From Archilochus colubris (taxonomy: Eukaryota; Chordata; Aves; Apodiformes; Trochilidae), in assembly GCA_023079485.1 (NCBI GenBank), contig CM041085.1, forward strand, positions 31,915,121-31,979,120: a stretch of DNA of 64,000 nucleotides. The letters run 5' to 3'. Below the pieces are notes generated by a model, which worked only from the letters and a program-made list of their open reading frames with translations, was not told where the DNA came from and made no database searches. Of the stretch, positions 22,946-36,200 are shown one piece after another. The first letter of the stretch is position 1. Each line of letters starts with the position of its first letter. The translations under genes were made by a program, and so were the position numbers.

Positions 22946-23484
22946 AAAGAGAAAAATGGTAACATGCTGCTTATTTTAAATCCTGGTTGCTCAAATCTGA
23001 GGAAGATGACTCAGGACACACTTCCTGCCTTTTCCAAAACAGCTCACCTTTCTGTACTGCTTTGCAATTTGCTGTTGGCATTTTACAGCACCAAACTAGA
23101 AAACCTGGGGCAGAAAAAAAAAGTCTGTAGTCTTCCCACTACTCTTCTATATAAAAATTGAAGAGTTGCATCGCAGTCTGTACATCAAGTCCAGGATTCA
23201 TAATTCCTTCTGCATGAATAATGTTTTCCTTGTATAGCAATTAAGAAATCACTTTCTAAAAAGCCACAATTTTCCCTGGGTGACCACAGTTAGAAAAACA
23301 AGAAGGCTGGTACAGCAAAAGGCTCTGCAAAAAGCAACTTTTAGAACCAAACTGGATTATTTTTTTTTTAAAATGAAGATTCTAGCAATCCATATCTCAG
23401 TGTTGTGCTACATACTGATCCTAATCTTCCAAACAAGCACAATCTTGTCAATCTTGCACACAACCCCCACTGTTTGCTTTTAAT

Positions 23485-23490
23485 TTTATT
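23485..23490 (-). terminator. Candidate proximal poly(A) signal of PCMT1
   Basis: AATAAA on the minus strand inside CTTTGCCAAATAAAA. Downstream on that strand lies GT-rich sequence (the complement of CACACAACCCCC), as expected for a cleavage site. It would give a 3'UTR of about 0.8 kb. Confidence 0.5.
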
Positions 23491-24271
23491 TGGCAAAGCA
23501 ACATTGCCTGAGTTGTTCAGTGACTGGGACACAGCTTAAATTATATTTAAATTCATGTGCATCACATCAATAGTGAGGTATAAACCAGAACAGAATTTCA
23601 AGACTAATTAATTTAGAAGAATTCATAAATTTTAGAACAATTTTCCATTTTTAGACACTTCTCTTACATCCAACTTGAATGGCAATGTTTGATAAGAGCA
23701 GCCACCCACCTCTGATGTCTTGAGGTTTAATATATACAAATGCCTGATTTTAAGGTAATAAAGCAGCTGACTGTATCTACTACATGCTAGTCTATGACAT
23801 CCTGTCAAAAGCTTAAAAAGGAAGTTGATCTCCTTTTAGAAGCATCTAGCAGACACCAGAGCACTGAAAACCTGGTATTACCTATGTAGTGTCATAAGGT
23901 GCATGGAAGCATTTTTACCAAGGGACACAGGAGCCAAGAGAAGTGAGTGTTCAAGTACTCCCATCAATCTTAGATGATCATAAGCTATAGGTCTTTATCT
24001 GCAGTTCAGCAGACATTCACTTTGAACAGGTGAAAGTAAAATAAAGGCATGTTAAATAAAACAGTGCCTGCATAAAACTTTCCAACATTTCTTTATCAGA
24101 TTTGCCATGAGCATCTAAAAAAATAAAACAAACACACGCTTTTCCATGCTGATAACAACGGTATAACGAAGTCCAAAACAAGCTGCAATGCTGTTGGTTT
24201 TCAAAAAGCTTTTAGAACTGGAGATGAGCAGTCCACTGTAACACTATGTTTGGGTCAAGATGATGTAGCTT

Positions 24272-24284
24272 TTACAATTCATCC
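24272..24284 (-). CDS. PCMT1: PCMT1 terminal exon, RDEL tail
   Basis: On the minus strand TTTCTTTCTACAG|GGATGAATTGTAA: a good polypyrimidine tract and acceptor, then 13 coding bases. Joined to the AG from exon 7 they give R-D-E-L-stop. This is the known alternative C-terminus of PCMT1 (isoform II), like a KDEL ER-retrieval signal. The 3'UTR follows below 24272. Confidence 0.93.
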
Positions 24285-27200
24285 CTGTAGAAAGAAAACA
24301 CATGCAGTTATGTTTCTCCTTCCCATGGAAATCATATTTGAAAAGTTAAGATACTGAATCTGATTACATTTAAGTGCTCAAGCGCATCGGCCAAACCTCA
24401 AAAGTCTTTTCAAGCATGTAAGAAAAATTAAAAAAAAAAAAGGAAAGGCAACAGCAGTCCCATATAATCACACACTAGTAGTGGGTATATTGTGAAATAT
24501 GGGTCCCTCTATTTCACGTTTAATGGATCATTTGCTTTAATGAACGCTGCCCACACCACACAGCCAGTTACACAGCCACCTGTCACTCAAGCTCTGTAGG
24601 CTACATGCTGTCAAAAAAATGAGCCAATTTACTAGAGTATTGGCTAAAACACTGTAGCTGCCATAAAGGCAAGTTTAGCTTTAGCTGCAGTCTCTCAAGG
24701 AAGGTAGGAACACAATCTCACTTCAACATCATGCAGTTTATGTCATCTGTTTTATTTATTTCACAGCTCAGTTAGCTCCCATAGGAACTGTGCTAAATCA
24801 TAACTAGGTTATGGAGATAGTGGGAGCAGGGTGGGGTGTGTATATATTTTAAAAGGAGACTCAGGTAAGAGAAAGGATGCATCAAGAAGTCTCTCTAAGT
24901 CATTACAAGGAGTCTAGAAAATGCAGGCTTTCATTCATTTTAGGTTAGATATTAGAAAGAATTTCTTTACAGAGAGGGTGATCTGGCATTGGAATGGGCT
25001 GCCCAGGGAAGTAGTGGATTCTCTGTCCCTGGAGATATTTAAAAAGAGACTGGATGTGGCACTCAGTGCCATAGTCTAGCAACCGCAATGGTGGTAAAAG
25101 GGTTGGACTCGATGATCTCTGAGGTCCCTTCCAACCCAGCCAATTCTATGATTCTATGATTCCTGCAGTACATTTGGAACATATGAAAACAAGAACCTCA
25201 TAGAACCCATATTCCAACAGTAAAATTATCAAATATTAGTGATTTGATAATATTTCTACAGCATTAAGGCAAAATGTGCATCAAATCTGAAAGTTGTGCA
25301 CTGTGTTGTCATGAATGTTGGAAAATTCAAACAGAAGTGTTTGCACTTTTTTTTCCCCATACACAAGCAACCTATAAACTCACAATGAGTTTGCTGAAAT
25401 CTGTCTTTCAGTAGGTGCATCATCCCCTTCAGCCAAAGCAACCAGTATCTGAATTAAGAAAACCTTCACTAATGTGATTGCTGGCTTAATATACAATAGA
25501 TGTCCAGCTGTCATGCAAACTAACCCACAAAAACATAGTGCTACATGCACACGAGCAAAAGCTTTTAAGTTACAAAGATGTTATCCTTCAGGAACCATAA
25601 AGCATGGAATTAGAGCATGCAAAACATTTTAACAGCAACTGAAAAGGCTGTTTCAACTAGTGCTTGAACAACTAGTTTTCTATCTAATGCAAACCCTGCC
25701 TTTTGGTAGTGATAAATATATGCATTCTTTGCACTTTGCACTGCCTTCTGACAACTAGGCACTAATCATATGGCATCAGAGTATTGCAGTAATTGCAGAA
25801 AGCAGAAAAAAGCAGAAAGGACAACACATCTTGGTGGGGGTAAAAAAGCCCAAACAGTTTCTAGCCAAAGACTTAGAAGTTCTCTGTATTTGCCTGTTTC
25901 ACAGCACGGGTATTTGCTTACTTTAAATAGGTAAAAATAAAGGAACATCTAACACTCAGTTTAAAATGCAGTGCTGGTGAATTTAGGGCATGAACTTCAT
26001 TCATCCTTAATGCTTCCTGGAGCTGCATCATAAATTAATATTTACAACTTCAAAAAGCATAAGTAATGACTGCTGCTATTGCTGATTTAGTCTCATATGC
26101 CTCATTGCTGATGGGACATTCATTCCAGTTTCTACCATATCCTCTTATAGCTTTGTAAAAGTTGGGCCTTTTGCTGTGACAAATAATCCTTAATCCCTTA
26201 AACCCAAGATAGATTCTCAAGAAATTATAACCAAAAAAATTTCCATATTTACTCTGAAACTACTAAACATGATAATTTACCCATATTTACATGATAATTT
26301 TACCCAACCACAGACAAAGTTTTTGCATAATGTTGCTAACACACTTAACATTTTTTCATCTACAACGTGGCAGAATTCAAATAAGTGACAGTCACATGCC
26401 AATGTTCTAACTGTTAGTGTTTCACACTGCTTTGAGCTATTCCTGATCATGTAAAAATGTTCCTGTAAGTATACCCTGGATGTCACTCAAAATGAAGAAT
26501 TCCATAATCTGCTTCCTGGCACATTCACTGTATTTAAGGGGTTTGGTTTCCCACAAGAGACTTCACTTGCTCTTTACTACTCATTAACCTAACAACAGCA
26601 TGTCAGCCCAAAACAATCCACAACGTACATGTTAAAATTACACATTTATTTTCCAGTGTTATGAAAACTAAGCTTATATGTACACTATTGGATATATATT
26701 TGTCACGGTTTAACCCATCAGGTTTCAACTGCTGGCAAAGACCAGGATACTTGCCTGTCCTCCCAGGGGTAAAAGATCTACCCTGATATAAAGATGACAA
26801 GGAGACAAAAAATGACAGCTTTTTCCTTGTTAGAAATACACTGTTGTCATCTAAAGCCATAGGAGAGATCTACTGGTTATTTTGTAGTTTTCTCCCTTTT
26901 TTTGGCCACAGTTATTTGCTGTGATCCTTAAACAGCTCATGTAATTTCCCTCCACCTTCATATATGCACTTCTCCCAATCCCTTTACTAGCTCCTGCTTA
27001 GTAAGCAATATATATATACTTAGGTTTCAAGTCATCAGAATAGTTCTTCTCAGTCAGTCTCTTGGAATTCTAGCAAGGGAATCACCCATCTAATACTGTC
27101 AATTGATGCATCAAAACAAATTTGTAAATTCAAGTTAAAATAAATTTCAGAAGTCATTCACTCAAAGTTACTCTTTTATAGATAAATGTAAGAAAGTTGA

Positions 27201-30200
27201 AAAAAAATTTGGCTTACTACTAGAGAAAACGTATAAAATAATATTTAACACTTCCAACTGGGATTATCCAACAACAAAGTAACACACTATCTCAGAAAAA
27301 TCTAATAGGAAGCATACAATGTAAATGTCAGATTTCATTATGGAAAAAAAGATAAAATCAAAAGTCTTACCAAAATTAGGAAATAACATTAGTTTGAAAT
27401 ACAGGTACTTCATGAAGTTTTGCAATCTGTCTCCACCTCTTTGGTGGAATGCATTCAAACTAAATATATGAACAAGCACTTACAAATATATCTAAAATCT
27501 GTTAACTCACTCTTTTTGATCCACTCCACTTTTCTTGTCATTAGGCAGCACTGACTTTCTCTTTTTGATACATCATTCATCTATGAAAAATATGCTGTCA
27601 TTACTAATAGTGTATTTCTAATTCATATTAGGCTACACTGAATTTCAGTATCTACTCAGTGTTTCAGCAGCCAATTTTTCTCACTTTTGTAATTTTGAAG
27701 GTAACATTTGGAGTTGTAGCATTTTAATCTGGAAAGGTATTATCTGCTATGATCAATCATCAAATTGAGAGAGTGGGCTGAAATGACGAAGGAAACAAAT
27801 GTTCTCTGCAACCTATCCTATCAGTTACATCACATATATATACTTTAACACAATATATAATTTTAAAATTTAGCCTAAAATATTATATACAGGGATTCTT
27901 TTAGACAAAGTGTAATAGTTTTTTTACCATAATCATTGTTCTTAATAGCCTAAAGAATTTTGGGCAAACAATTCCTGCCAGTTTCAATTGACATTAGACA
28001 ACTAGTTCATCAGGGGCATTTGAAACACTGAATAAGAGTTTCTAAGCAGAAACATACATATTAAAATACTTCCTAATAAGTTTTTCAGAAATGTGTTTAA
28101 TCATGTTGTACGTACAGTCAAGCAGGCTAAAGTTAACAGCCCCAGTCTAGTCACTGCAGTTTTTGCTCAGAAAGGTTATTGTCATTATGATTTTGTATTT
28201 TATCAGTAAATATCAATTTAGTGTGAAATTTCATAAATAATTAGTAATGCAATATTTTAAGTTTTAAAAAAATTTTGTTAACTTTTAAAAGCAGCTACCT
28301 GTTTGGAATTAACATCCAAGATTACAACAGAGACTTGCTGCTAAGTGTTCCTTACATTTTTATTCTCTTTAAATTGTCTCTTCATATAAGTAATAAGTGA
28401 AATCTTACACAGTAAAATCAGAGACATTCTAATTTACACAAGAACTACTAATAAGGTAGTAAATAACTTGTGTTATCAACTGTTTAGCACAAGAGGTCTT
28501 CTCCCTACCTACCAGTAAGAAAAAAAGCAATTTAATGAGCAAGTTCCATGTGAAAGGATAAGGATTGTTACCAGTATTATCACATTGGTGGGCACCTACT
28601 ACTGGATCTCTGGGACACCAGTGCATTTTATTTCATACCAGAGATATGGTTTCCTTGTATATTCTATTTCCCAGAGTTTCCTGGAGTCACATTTGAGAAG
28701 ATTCCTGCTAATATTTGGAGCTTAAAAATAATACTGTAGCCAAACCCAAACTAAGGACTAAATTTAAAGAAATCAAATAATATTCACAAAATATTTAGCA
28801 CCACAACATCAACTTACTGAAATCCAAGCAGTCTTTTCCCTCAAGATAGTCCAGGTTTTCTTTTGCTAGAATTCCCAGTTCTACGTAATGAACAATGATG
28901 CAAAAATGTCTGAAGGTGGGTTTGGCCCCACGCATCAGAGATCAAGTCACTCTTATGCTGCTTTGTAAGGAGCACCTTGCAGCCCTAGTAAGGACCTGGA
29001 TATGTGATGGCTAAGCAAAAATTCAAGTGGCTTCTTTCTTCCCAAGTGGAAGGAAGGTTTGCAAGCCTAGGAAAATGCTGCTGGCCTATAGACTGTATTC
29101 TGTGGAAGAACACCAACTCTTAACATGTAAGGAATGAGACTGTATAGCATAATGTAAACTAAGATAATGACAATCCACACAGGATTTTGGAGCTTCTCTA
29201 AGAGATGATTGTTCAGTGAATTTTAGATTTACAATGTAGTAGCCTCATGTACACTACAGCTTTTCCACAGAAGTTTCTGATCTCTGCCCACAGGTCTTCA
29301 CCAATTTAGGAAAGATAAGCTGAAACCTATGAGTACAGAAGAAACCCTCTTTCAATTTTGATGCTGGCATAGATAAGAAATGCTGATTTCTTATCAGCAT
29401 TTGGAGCTTCTCTAGCAGCAGTTGGCTGATGACACATTTTAGACTCACCAATAAGAAAAAACAAGAGACTGATGTGACCTCCTCTGAGGTCAGCAGTGCA
29501 GCAAGGTCTCAAGTTATCCTTGACAAAAGAATGGGAATTTTCTTCAGATCACAAAAAAGACAATTTAAAAACAAAAAGACAACCAAGCATTAAAAGTGGA
29601 CTTCTGAGATTTCCTTTAACAGATTTCCAATTCTAAACCAAATTTAAACATACATACCAAGAAACAGCATCTATGCCACTGTAGTGATCAAGGTAATTCT
29701 TCATGCTAAGCACTTACCTTTCCTGGTATCATCAATGTTTATTAAAAATAAATAAATAAAATCAAGAAGTATTTCAGAAAAGAACAAAAACTGGTAAGAA
29801 AATCTGAGGAAATGAACCCCACAATGCTCATGACTAAAGAAGGCCTAAAGACAATCTATTCTCCCCCTGAACTAGCAGAAAAACCAGTACAAAACTGTAC
29901 AAAAGAAACACAAAAACCTTAGAATTCTAGTCCTTAATACATTACACCACCTTCACTAGCAGCAAAGGATCACCACTGTCATTCCAAAAATCTTTCAATG
30001 AACACAACTTATAAGAATACACGTTGCTGCTATGAAAAAACCCCATTGCTACTATAATCAGATCAGGTACAAATGCAGAAAAATTTGTAAAACCTCTCTA
30101 GAAAAAGGCAAGCTTAAAAAGAATACTTCTCTTTTCTAGAGTACACAGAGAACGGACTCCAAATTTGAATAAAGTCCACCACATTTGCCAGAGAAGGAAA

Positions 30201-33200
30201 CTGATCACAGAACAAGACTTCCAAACCTTTACAAGAGGTAGGAAACCCCCCAGTTACCAGCCTGAGGGAATACTGGGAATATTCAAGGACAAAGTACTAA
30301 TTTGCATAACAAACACACAGCATCTGAATTGCGAGCAGGCTTCACAAGCTTTGAACTAAGCAGTAACTCATTAAAGTTGTTCAAAGAGCAACTTGTACAT
30401 GGTGGCTATACAGTAAGCCATTAAGCACTGAAATGAGGTTTCAGTAAACAGCAGTAATGCAAACTGCTTTATTTGTGTTTTTTATTAACATTTTGGTAGC
30501 TTAAAATCTTAAGGATTCATGTATTCAAATCACAAGCTCCAAAATACCAAGGGAAAATGCCCCCAAAAAACTGAAGTTAGGAGTTACAGAGTTCAAAAGT
30601 TGTTTTCAGAACTCAATACACATCTATGCACTTCATTAAGGCAGATAATACATGCACAAGCGTTTTCTGCCAGGAAGCAAAATAGCACTGCTGCTTTGTT
30701 CACTGGCATACTAATGCCTAGCACGGTTTTAAGCTGACAGCTGTGTTATGTCTATGTTACTGGCCATTCAGTTCAGAAAACTGGAAGGTTTACTACCTCT
30801 AGAAAAGCCTTTAGAGTTTGCTCTGTTGGCAAATGCAAATATGTCCCCAGAGACAGATGACAGACTTAACAACATGTCTGAGAAAATTTTCTGAACACTA
30901 CTTAACTACACTTACTGTGTAGGGAAGAAGGGATTACTTCCTCTCACTTTGTTATTTGGAGATAGGTATTTCCCACAGATTTTTCTTCATTTGGGACATT
31001 TCAGAAAAAAAAATGAACACCCAATTACCACTAACTTACAGGTCAAAACAATATTTATTCTTAAGTAGTATTTTACACTTTCCCCTAGTTACTGGCCAAG
31101 CTAGTTATAAAAAGTTCATTAGAATGGAAGTTTAAGTTTAAAAACTGCTGTGTTCAAAACAACAAATAAAAACCTCAATACACCAAAGACTAAAGAAATT
31201 ATGTCCAAAAGAGGCAAAGTGCAACCCATGCAATATTTTTATTCTACTTTTAAATTAACTCCAACATAGCAGAATATCCTTTTGGTGATGTAGTAATGCA
31301 GACTGAGGCATGTGTCATGGCATGGAGGAGCAGAAAGCAATGACAGCAGCAAAGGCAGGCCTTGCAGTCTATCTGCTTAAAATTCAAACCCTTTCACCTT
31401 GCGTGTGTGTGGAAGAAGAAAGTGGAACAGAAAATCACTTCCACCTGGACCACTGCTTCTCTTTATCTGTTAAAGGCACATATATCACTCCCATCAGAGG
31501 CTTCATTTTGACACTGCCATCTTCTAGTTTGTCATACTGTTCGAGCATCTGGTTTCCCCCTGCAGGACCAACTGGTAATATCAATCTTCCGCCAGGTTTT
31601 AACTGATCTATAAGCTAGAACACAACACAGAAATTAGAATGTAACCAGCCACTTCAGAGAAGCTGGATCCAAAGTTTGTAATATTAGATTTATAGGTTTT
31701 CCACCATCTATCTACTACTATGCAGTACTTATGTACTTCAATTAGCAAAATTTACAAAATGCAGTGAAAATCAGAGTATCACAACAACATGGCACAACAA
31801 CTGATGTTACAGAAATATCAGTAATAATTCCATATAATTCCAAAATATGTTAAAGAAGTAATTGGATTAACTGGGTTGGTTGCAACTATGGTTTCTAGAA
31901 AAGAGAGGTAAACTATGTAAATCACAAATTATTTTACCATTGATTTAATCTTTTTAAACTGCTAGTTCTAGCTAGCAGGGTTTTTTTGTTTGAAATTTAT
32001 TGTGTATCAGTAGAAGCTCACTGTCTAACATTTTTGGGGTAACTGATCTTCCCTGAAGACCTCAGGATAAGATTTGATTTTTGTGACTTTTTTTTCATCT
32101 AACTTCCTGGACTAAATTTAAGGTGTCTATAATACACTCACTACCCAAAAGCTCTTCTTTCATTCTGTGAATGGAACAGCATTTTATGAAATTAGTCTAA
32201 AATCTATGAATAAGATAACTGAGGAGTAACAGGATATGTGAAAGAAAAACCCAAATGTTTTTCCTTTTTTTTTTCCTTTTCTTTCATATTTAAAGGAGGC
32301 TAGTCACACTACATCCAAGCATCTCAAGGAAAATTCAGTACTTCCCAGACATCATAAAACATCTTAATTCCTATTACTAACAGAAGTTATATTTGAGAAC
32401 TAATTCATTCACTAATAAGCTTCCAATTACCCTTTTACTTGTCATCTGTCAACTCTTTGCTGGGAACAACCCCTTCAACTCCAAAATAATAAAAAATTAA
32501 ATAAAAAAACAATGGCCCATGTCTGGAAATGTCTAACCTGTCTATCGCAGGTCTTCAAACCTCCAGTATTCCTCAATAAAGTTCAGATTTTTAAAAACTT
32601 AACCAGTATCTAGCATATCAAAATCATGCTGTATGTTTCCATTCACATGATGAAAGGAAGAGGAAAAAAAAATCTTACCTGCAAGAAAGGACTTTATGTA
32701 TGCACATTTGAAAGTCCCTAGTTACTCTTCAGCTTCCCTAGCAAGGACCACCCTGTATCCACTCTGAGCTATGAATGCCTTGCTACATGGCATTGTCTGT
32801 ATTTTTAGCTAAGCAGGTTACTTTTCAAACAGGCTGAATGCCTTGGAACCTGGGAAACACACACTTTGTAATTCAATGTTTGATAATATCTAGTTGATTT
32901 ATTAAATGCTCCACTGCTGCAGTAGAGGGTTGTGCACAAGTCATTTTAAATGTTTACTTCAAGGTTTTTAGACTATGCAGCTTTTGCAAACCAACAAAAA
33001 AGCCAATAACGACAGAAACAAAAAGACCCACACCATCTATTAATACCACCTTGCCCACTGATACTCCTAAAAATGCAAGTCTACCAAATATTTTGCATAT
33101 GTAGCTATGTAAAATGTTCTTTACAGCTAAGAGATGACTGAATCACACAGACAAAACAAAGGCTTACTGCTTGGGGCACAACTGGTGCTGCAGCTCCTAC

Positions 33201-36200
33201 ATGAATGGCATCATAGGGAGCTTCTTCTGCATATCCCATTCTTCCATCTCCCACTGCAAGAAAACACTTTTTTTTTTAACGTTTTCAAAAGGAGTGGAGA
33301 AAACAGCTGATCTGCCATATCTATAGGTAGATAAAAAGCCATGCTCAGATTTCAACTAAAATTCTGCTGAGCAGTAATAATGTAATGAAGACAGCTTTAA
33401 AACATTAACACAATTGCAAAATAGTTGCAACAAAACATCCTCATAAATACATACACGCACTTATAAAACATACGGAATACTACTGAAGCACCTGAAATTA
33501 GAAAGCATGGATTATAACAAAAGTTGTTGGATACACATGGTCCATCAGGAAAAGATACTCAAGTATTTATGTGCCCTACCATTCCACTCTTCTCATTTAC
33601 CTTCTCAGAATATACAATTTGCTCCTTGCCTTATCACCCACCATTCCTAAATATAATGCAAATTTTAATTCTAAAGCATTAACTCTCAGAAGCACCTATC
33701 AGAAACTCCAAAGGTAGAGACAACACAAGCACTCACATGGCCTATATATCTATAACTGCTCTACTGTCTGCAATGAAACTCCACACCTACATGAATGCCA
33801 TACCACACTAATGTCAAAGCATCCCCCTTTGCCAGCATACAGGTCTCACTGTCTGTCCTGCAGACAGGCCAGCCCTATGGCTAAAACTCCAGGTGGTTGC
33901 TTAGAGGCCTTCAGGGGAATCAGGTTATTCAGACTACTGATGCAGCTTCAGCACTGGTGGAGAACTCATGGAGAAGCACCCTATGGCAGGTATGTCACAG
34001 CATCCCAGTTATGCAGGATGAAAGGGGAACAGATTGGGCTTTTTAAGTTGCTCAAATATAGCAAACTAAACTAGACCTTGAGTTAGGTTTTGAAAGAAGA
34101 TGCTTCAAATGTGGCATGCACAGCATTTACAGGAAACCAATGGTAAATTCAGGCAAGTTCTCTCTGGAATTATTTAGGAACAAAAGTAGTAACTGAGGCT
34201 AAACTATTAATAAATTCATACTCAGTGAGCGCAGGAGCTGCAGGTATCAGTCAAGAAGAAAAAGCAAGGAGGATAATGAATGTAGTCCTCTGCTCAGCAA
34301 AAGTAGTTTTTAGGGGTTTCCAGAGTGAGCTTCAGTTTCTGTGCAATCACTATTAAAACAGGTTAATTAAATCATAGAATGTCAGGTTGGAAGGGGCACC
34401 AAGAATAACCTGGTCCAACCCTTCTAATATTACTGTTTATGAGATGTGTCAGCACCCTGTCAAGCTGAGACTTAAAACTTTCCAAAGTGGGGGAATCCAC
34501 CACTTCCCCTTTTAGACCATTTCAATGTCTGATTGTCCTTTCCCCTCGTCAGAATCTTCCCAGGAGCAACTTGTGTCCATTGCCCCTTGTCTTGTCCATG
34601 AGACTCCTTGTAAATAGGGAGTCTCCATCTTCTTTGTAGCTGCCCTTTAAAGTATTGGAACATAGTAATACGGTTTCTCCTAAGCTTTCTCTTCTCAAGC
34701 CTCTCCTTGTATGAAAAGTGCTGCTGAATGAATCAAAAAGAAGTTCTAAGACCCTGCCAGAGGCTCAGAATTTCTCAGCTTTTTGCCTTTCAATACTCAC
34801 AAGGCAGGAAAAATACATAGTGGCCATAGCAGGTTTCATTTTTATATCAGTGACAGGGAAGGCCATCTGGACAGTTGGATAGGAAAATCTGGACAGCTCT
34901 TGGAAACAACTAAAATTGGGAAGTTTGATATCTTTCATACCATGTCCTGAAACAAGACCTTGCAAGGACTTTATACACGCAAAGCTTAAGGATTATAAGG
35001 AGAGAACACATTTCCTCAGTAGCTGAGAAGCCCTTAAAAGCTCCGTGACTTACTTCCATATATCATCAATTCTGACCAGCTAAGTTCCAATCAAGGGCCA
35101 CAAACAGAAGCTGCCAAGCAAGAACTACCAATGTTTCAGGAGAATTTCATGTCTATCATTCACCAATTCCACTAAGTCAGCTTTTATTGCTGCTGCCAGT
35201 AATCAAAATTCCAGTATTTCCAGAACCTAATCTTACTCAGCCAAACTTGGTTCTACTGGAACACACACCTCACAAGCACAGACAAGTATATAACTTTTAC
35301 TTGCTTCAACCTTAGTAGCACTTCCTTCTAGATGAAGCAGTGATGTGTTACTCTATCAAGCCACTGTTCCATCAGGGAAGGCAACGGAGAAAGACTTCTT
35401 TAGCTCAAACATACTGCTTTGAATTATATTAGTTACACAGGGAGACAGACCCTCACTCCTTAAGAGGCATCAGTAGGCATTACAAGCAGTGGTCTCTGAT
35501 ACTGTGAACAAAAGAAGAGATCGCTAAGTTGAACAAACAACTATGAAAGAAACTAAGTTTTCTTTTGAAGAACACATGTATTTTGAGACTAAAATGCAGC
35601 TTGGTCACTGTACACTGAATGTGACTTCTGCACATCTTTTCACTTTAACACTGACAGTGGTAAAAAGGACCTAAAAATATCTAAACTCTTTCCTCTTTGA
35701 AACAATAGTCCAAACCAAAGCTACCATCATCAGCACACATCCACAACAACAAAAGAATTATTCTTCTTTATATGTATTAAACACAGCATGGCTCTTCCCT
35801 TTCAACATCCACCAACATTCTCCTGGCTACAGCAGTCAAGTATATATCTAACCACAATGGGAACACACATTTAGGTAGCCTGAAGACTTGAGGAAAAAAG
35901 TTAAGTTAGCATTCATATATTCAATATAATACAAATTTCTATATTATTCAGTGTTCAGGGGAAACAGCAGCTCAAATTTTGAGCTTTTGCTTAGATCCTA
36001 CTGAAAAATCATGCAGAACATGCAGCCTGTTAATGAAGTAATATCATGGTGGCGGGTGGTATTAATAAATACTTATTTATTAAGTATTTAATAAAAAATA
36101 CTTATTTATTAAGTGATATCATGAGGGGGGAATTCGTGTCAGGACTTCCTGTAGCTTCTGTCAGGGTTCTGTAGCTTCTTTTTGAAGCTAGACCTTTTCT

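Larger units (their letters stand above)
22000..24271 (-). other. PCMT1: PCMT1 3' untranslated region (inferred extent)
   Basis: Non-coding sequence after the RDEL stop. Candidate poly(A) signals (TTTATT on plus) are at 23490-23485, 22056-22051 and 22015-22010. A T-run at 22927-22945 appears as A19 in the transcript and could cause internal priming in cDNA data. Short open frames near 22964-23483 are on the opposite strand and show no domain. Confidence 0.55.
24285..31434. other. PCMT1 last intron (between -RWK exon and RDEL exon)
   Basis: About 7.1 kb of AT-rich intron, or the region after the read-through isoform's poly(A) site. It holds a CR1 at 24940-25162, a possible LTR fragment at 26701 and two overlapping perfect hairpins at 29372-29402. 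No other exon seen. Confidence 0.7.

Noticed and set aside
28008..28024. Another possible RDEL-like exon (minus strand GATGAACTAG)
   Set aside because: It has no AG acceptor in front (CCCCTGATGAAC) and would not keep the frame; the copy at 24284 has a polypyrimidine tract, AG and the right phase.
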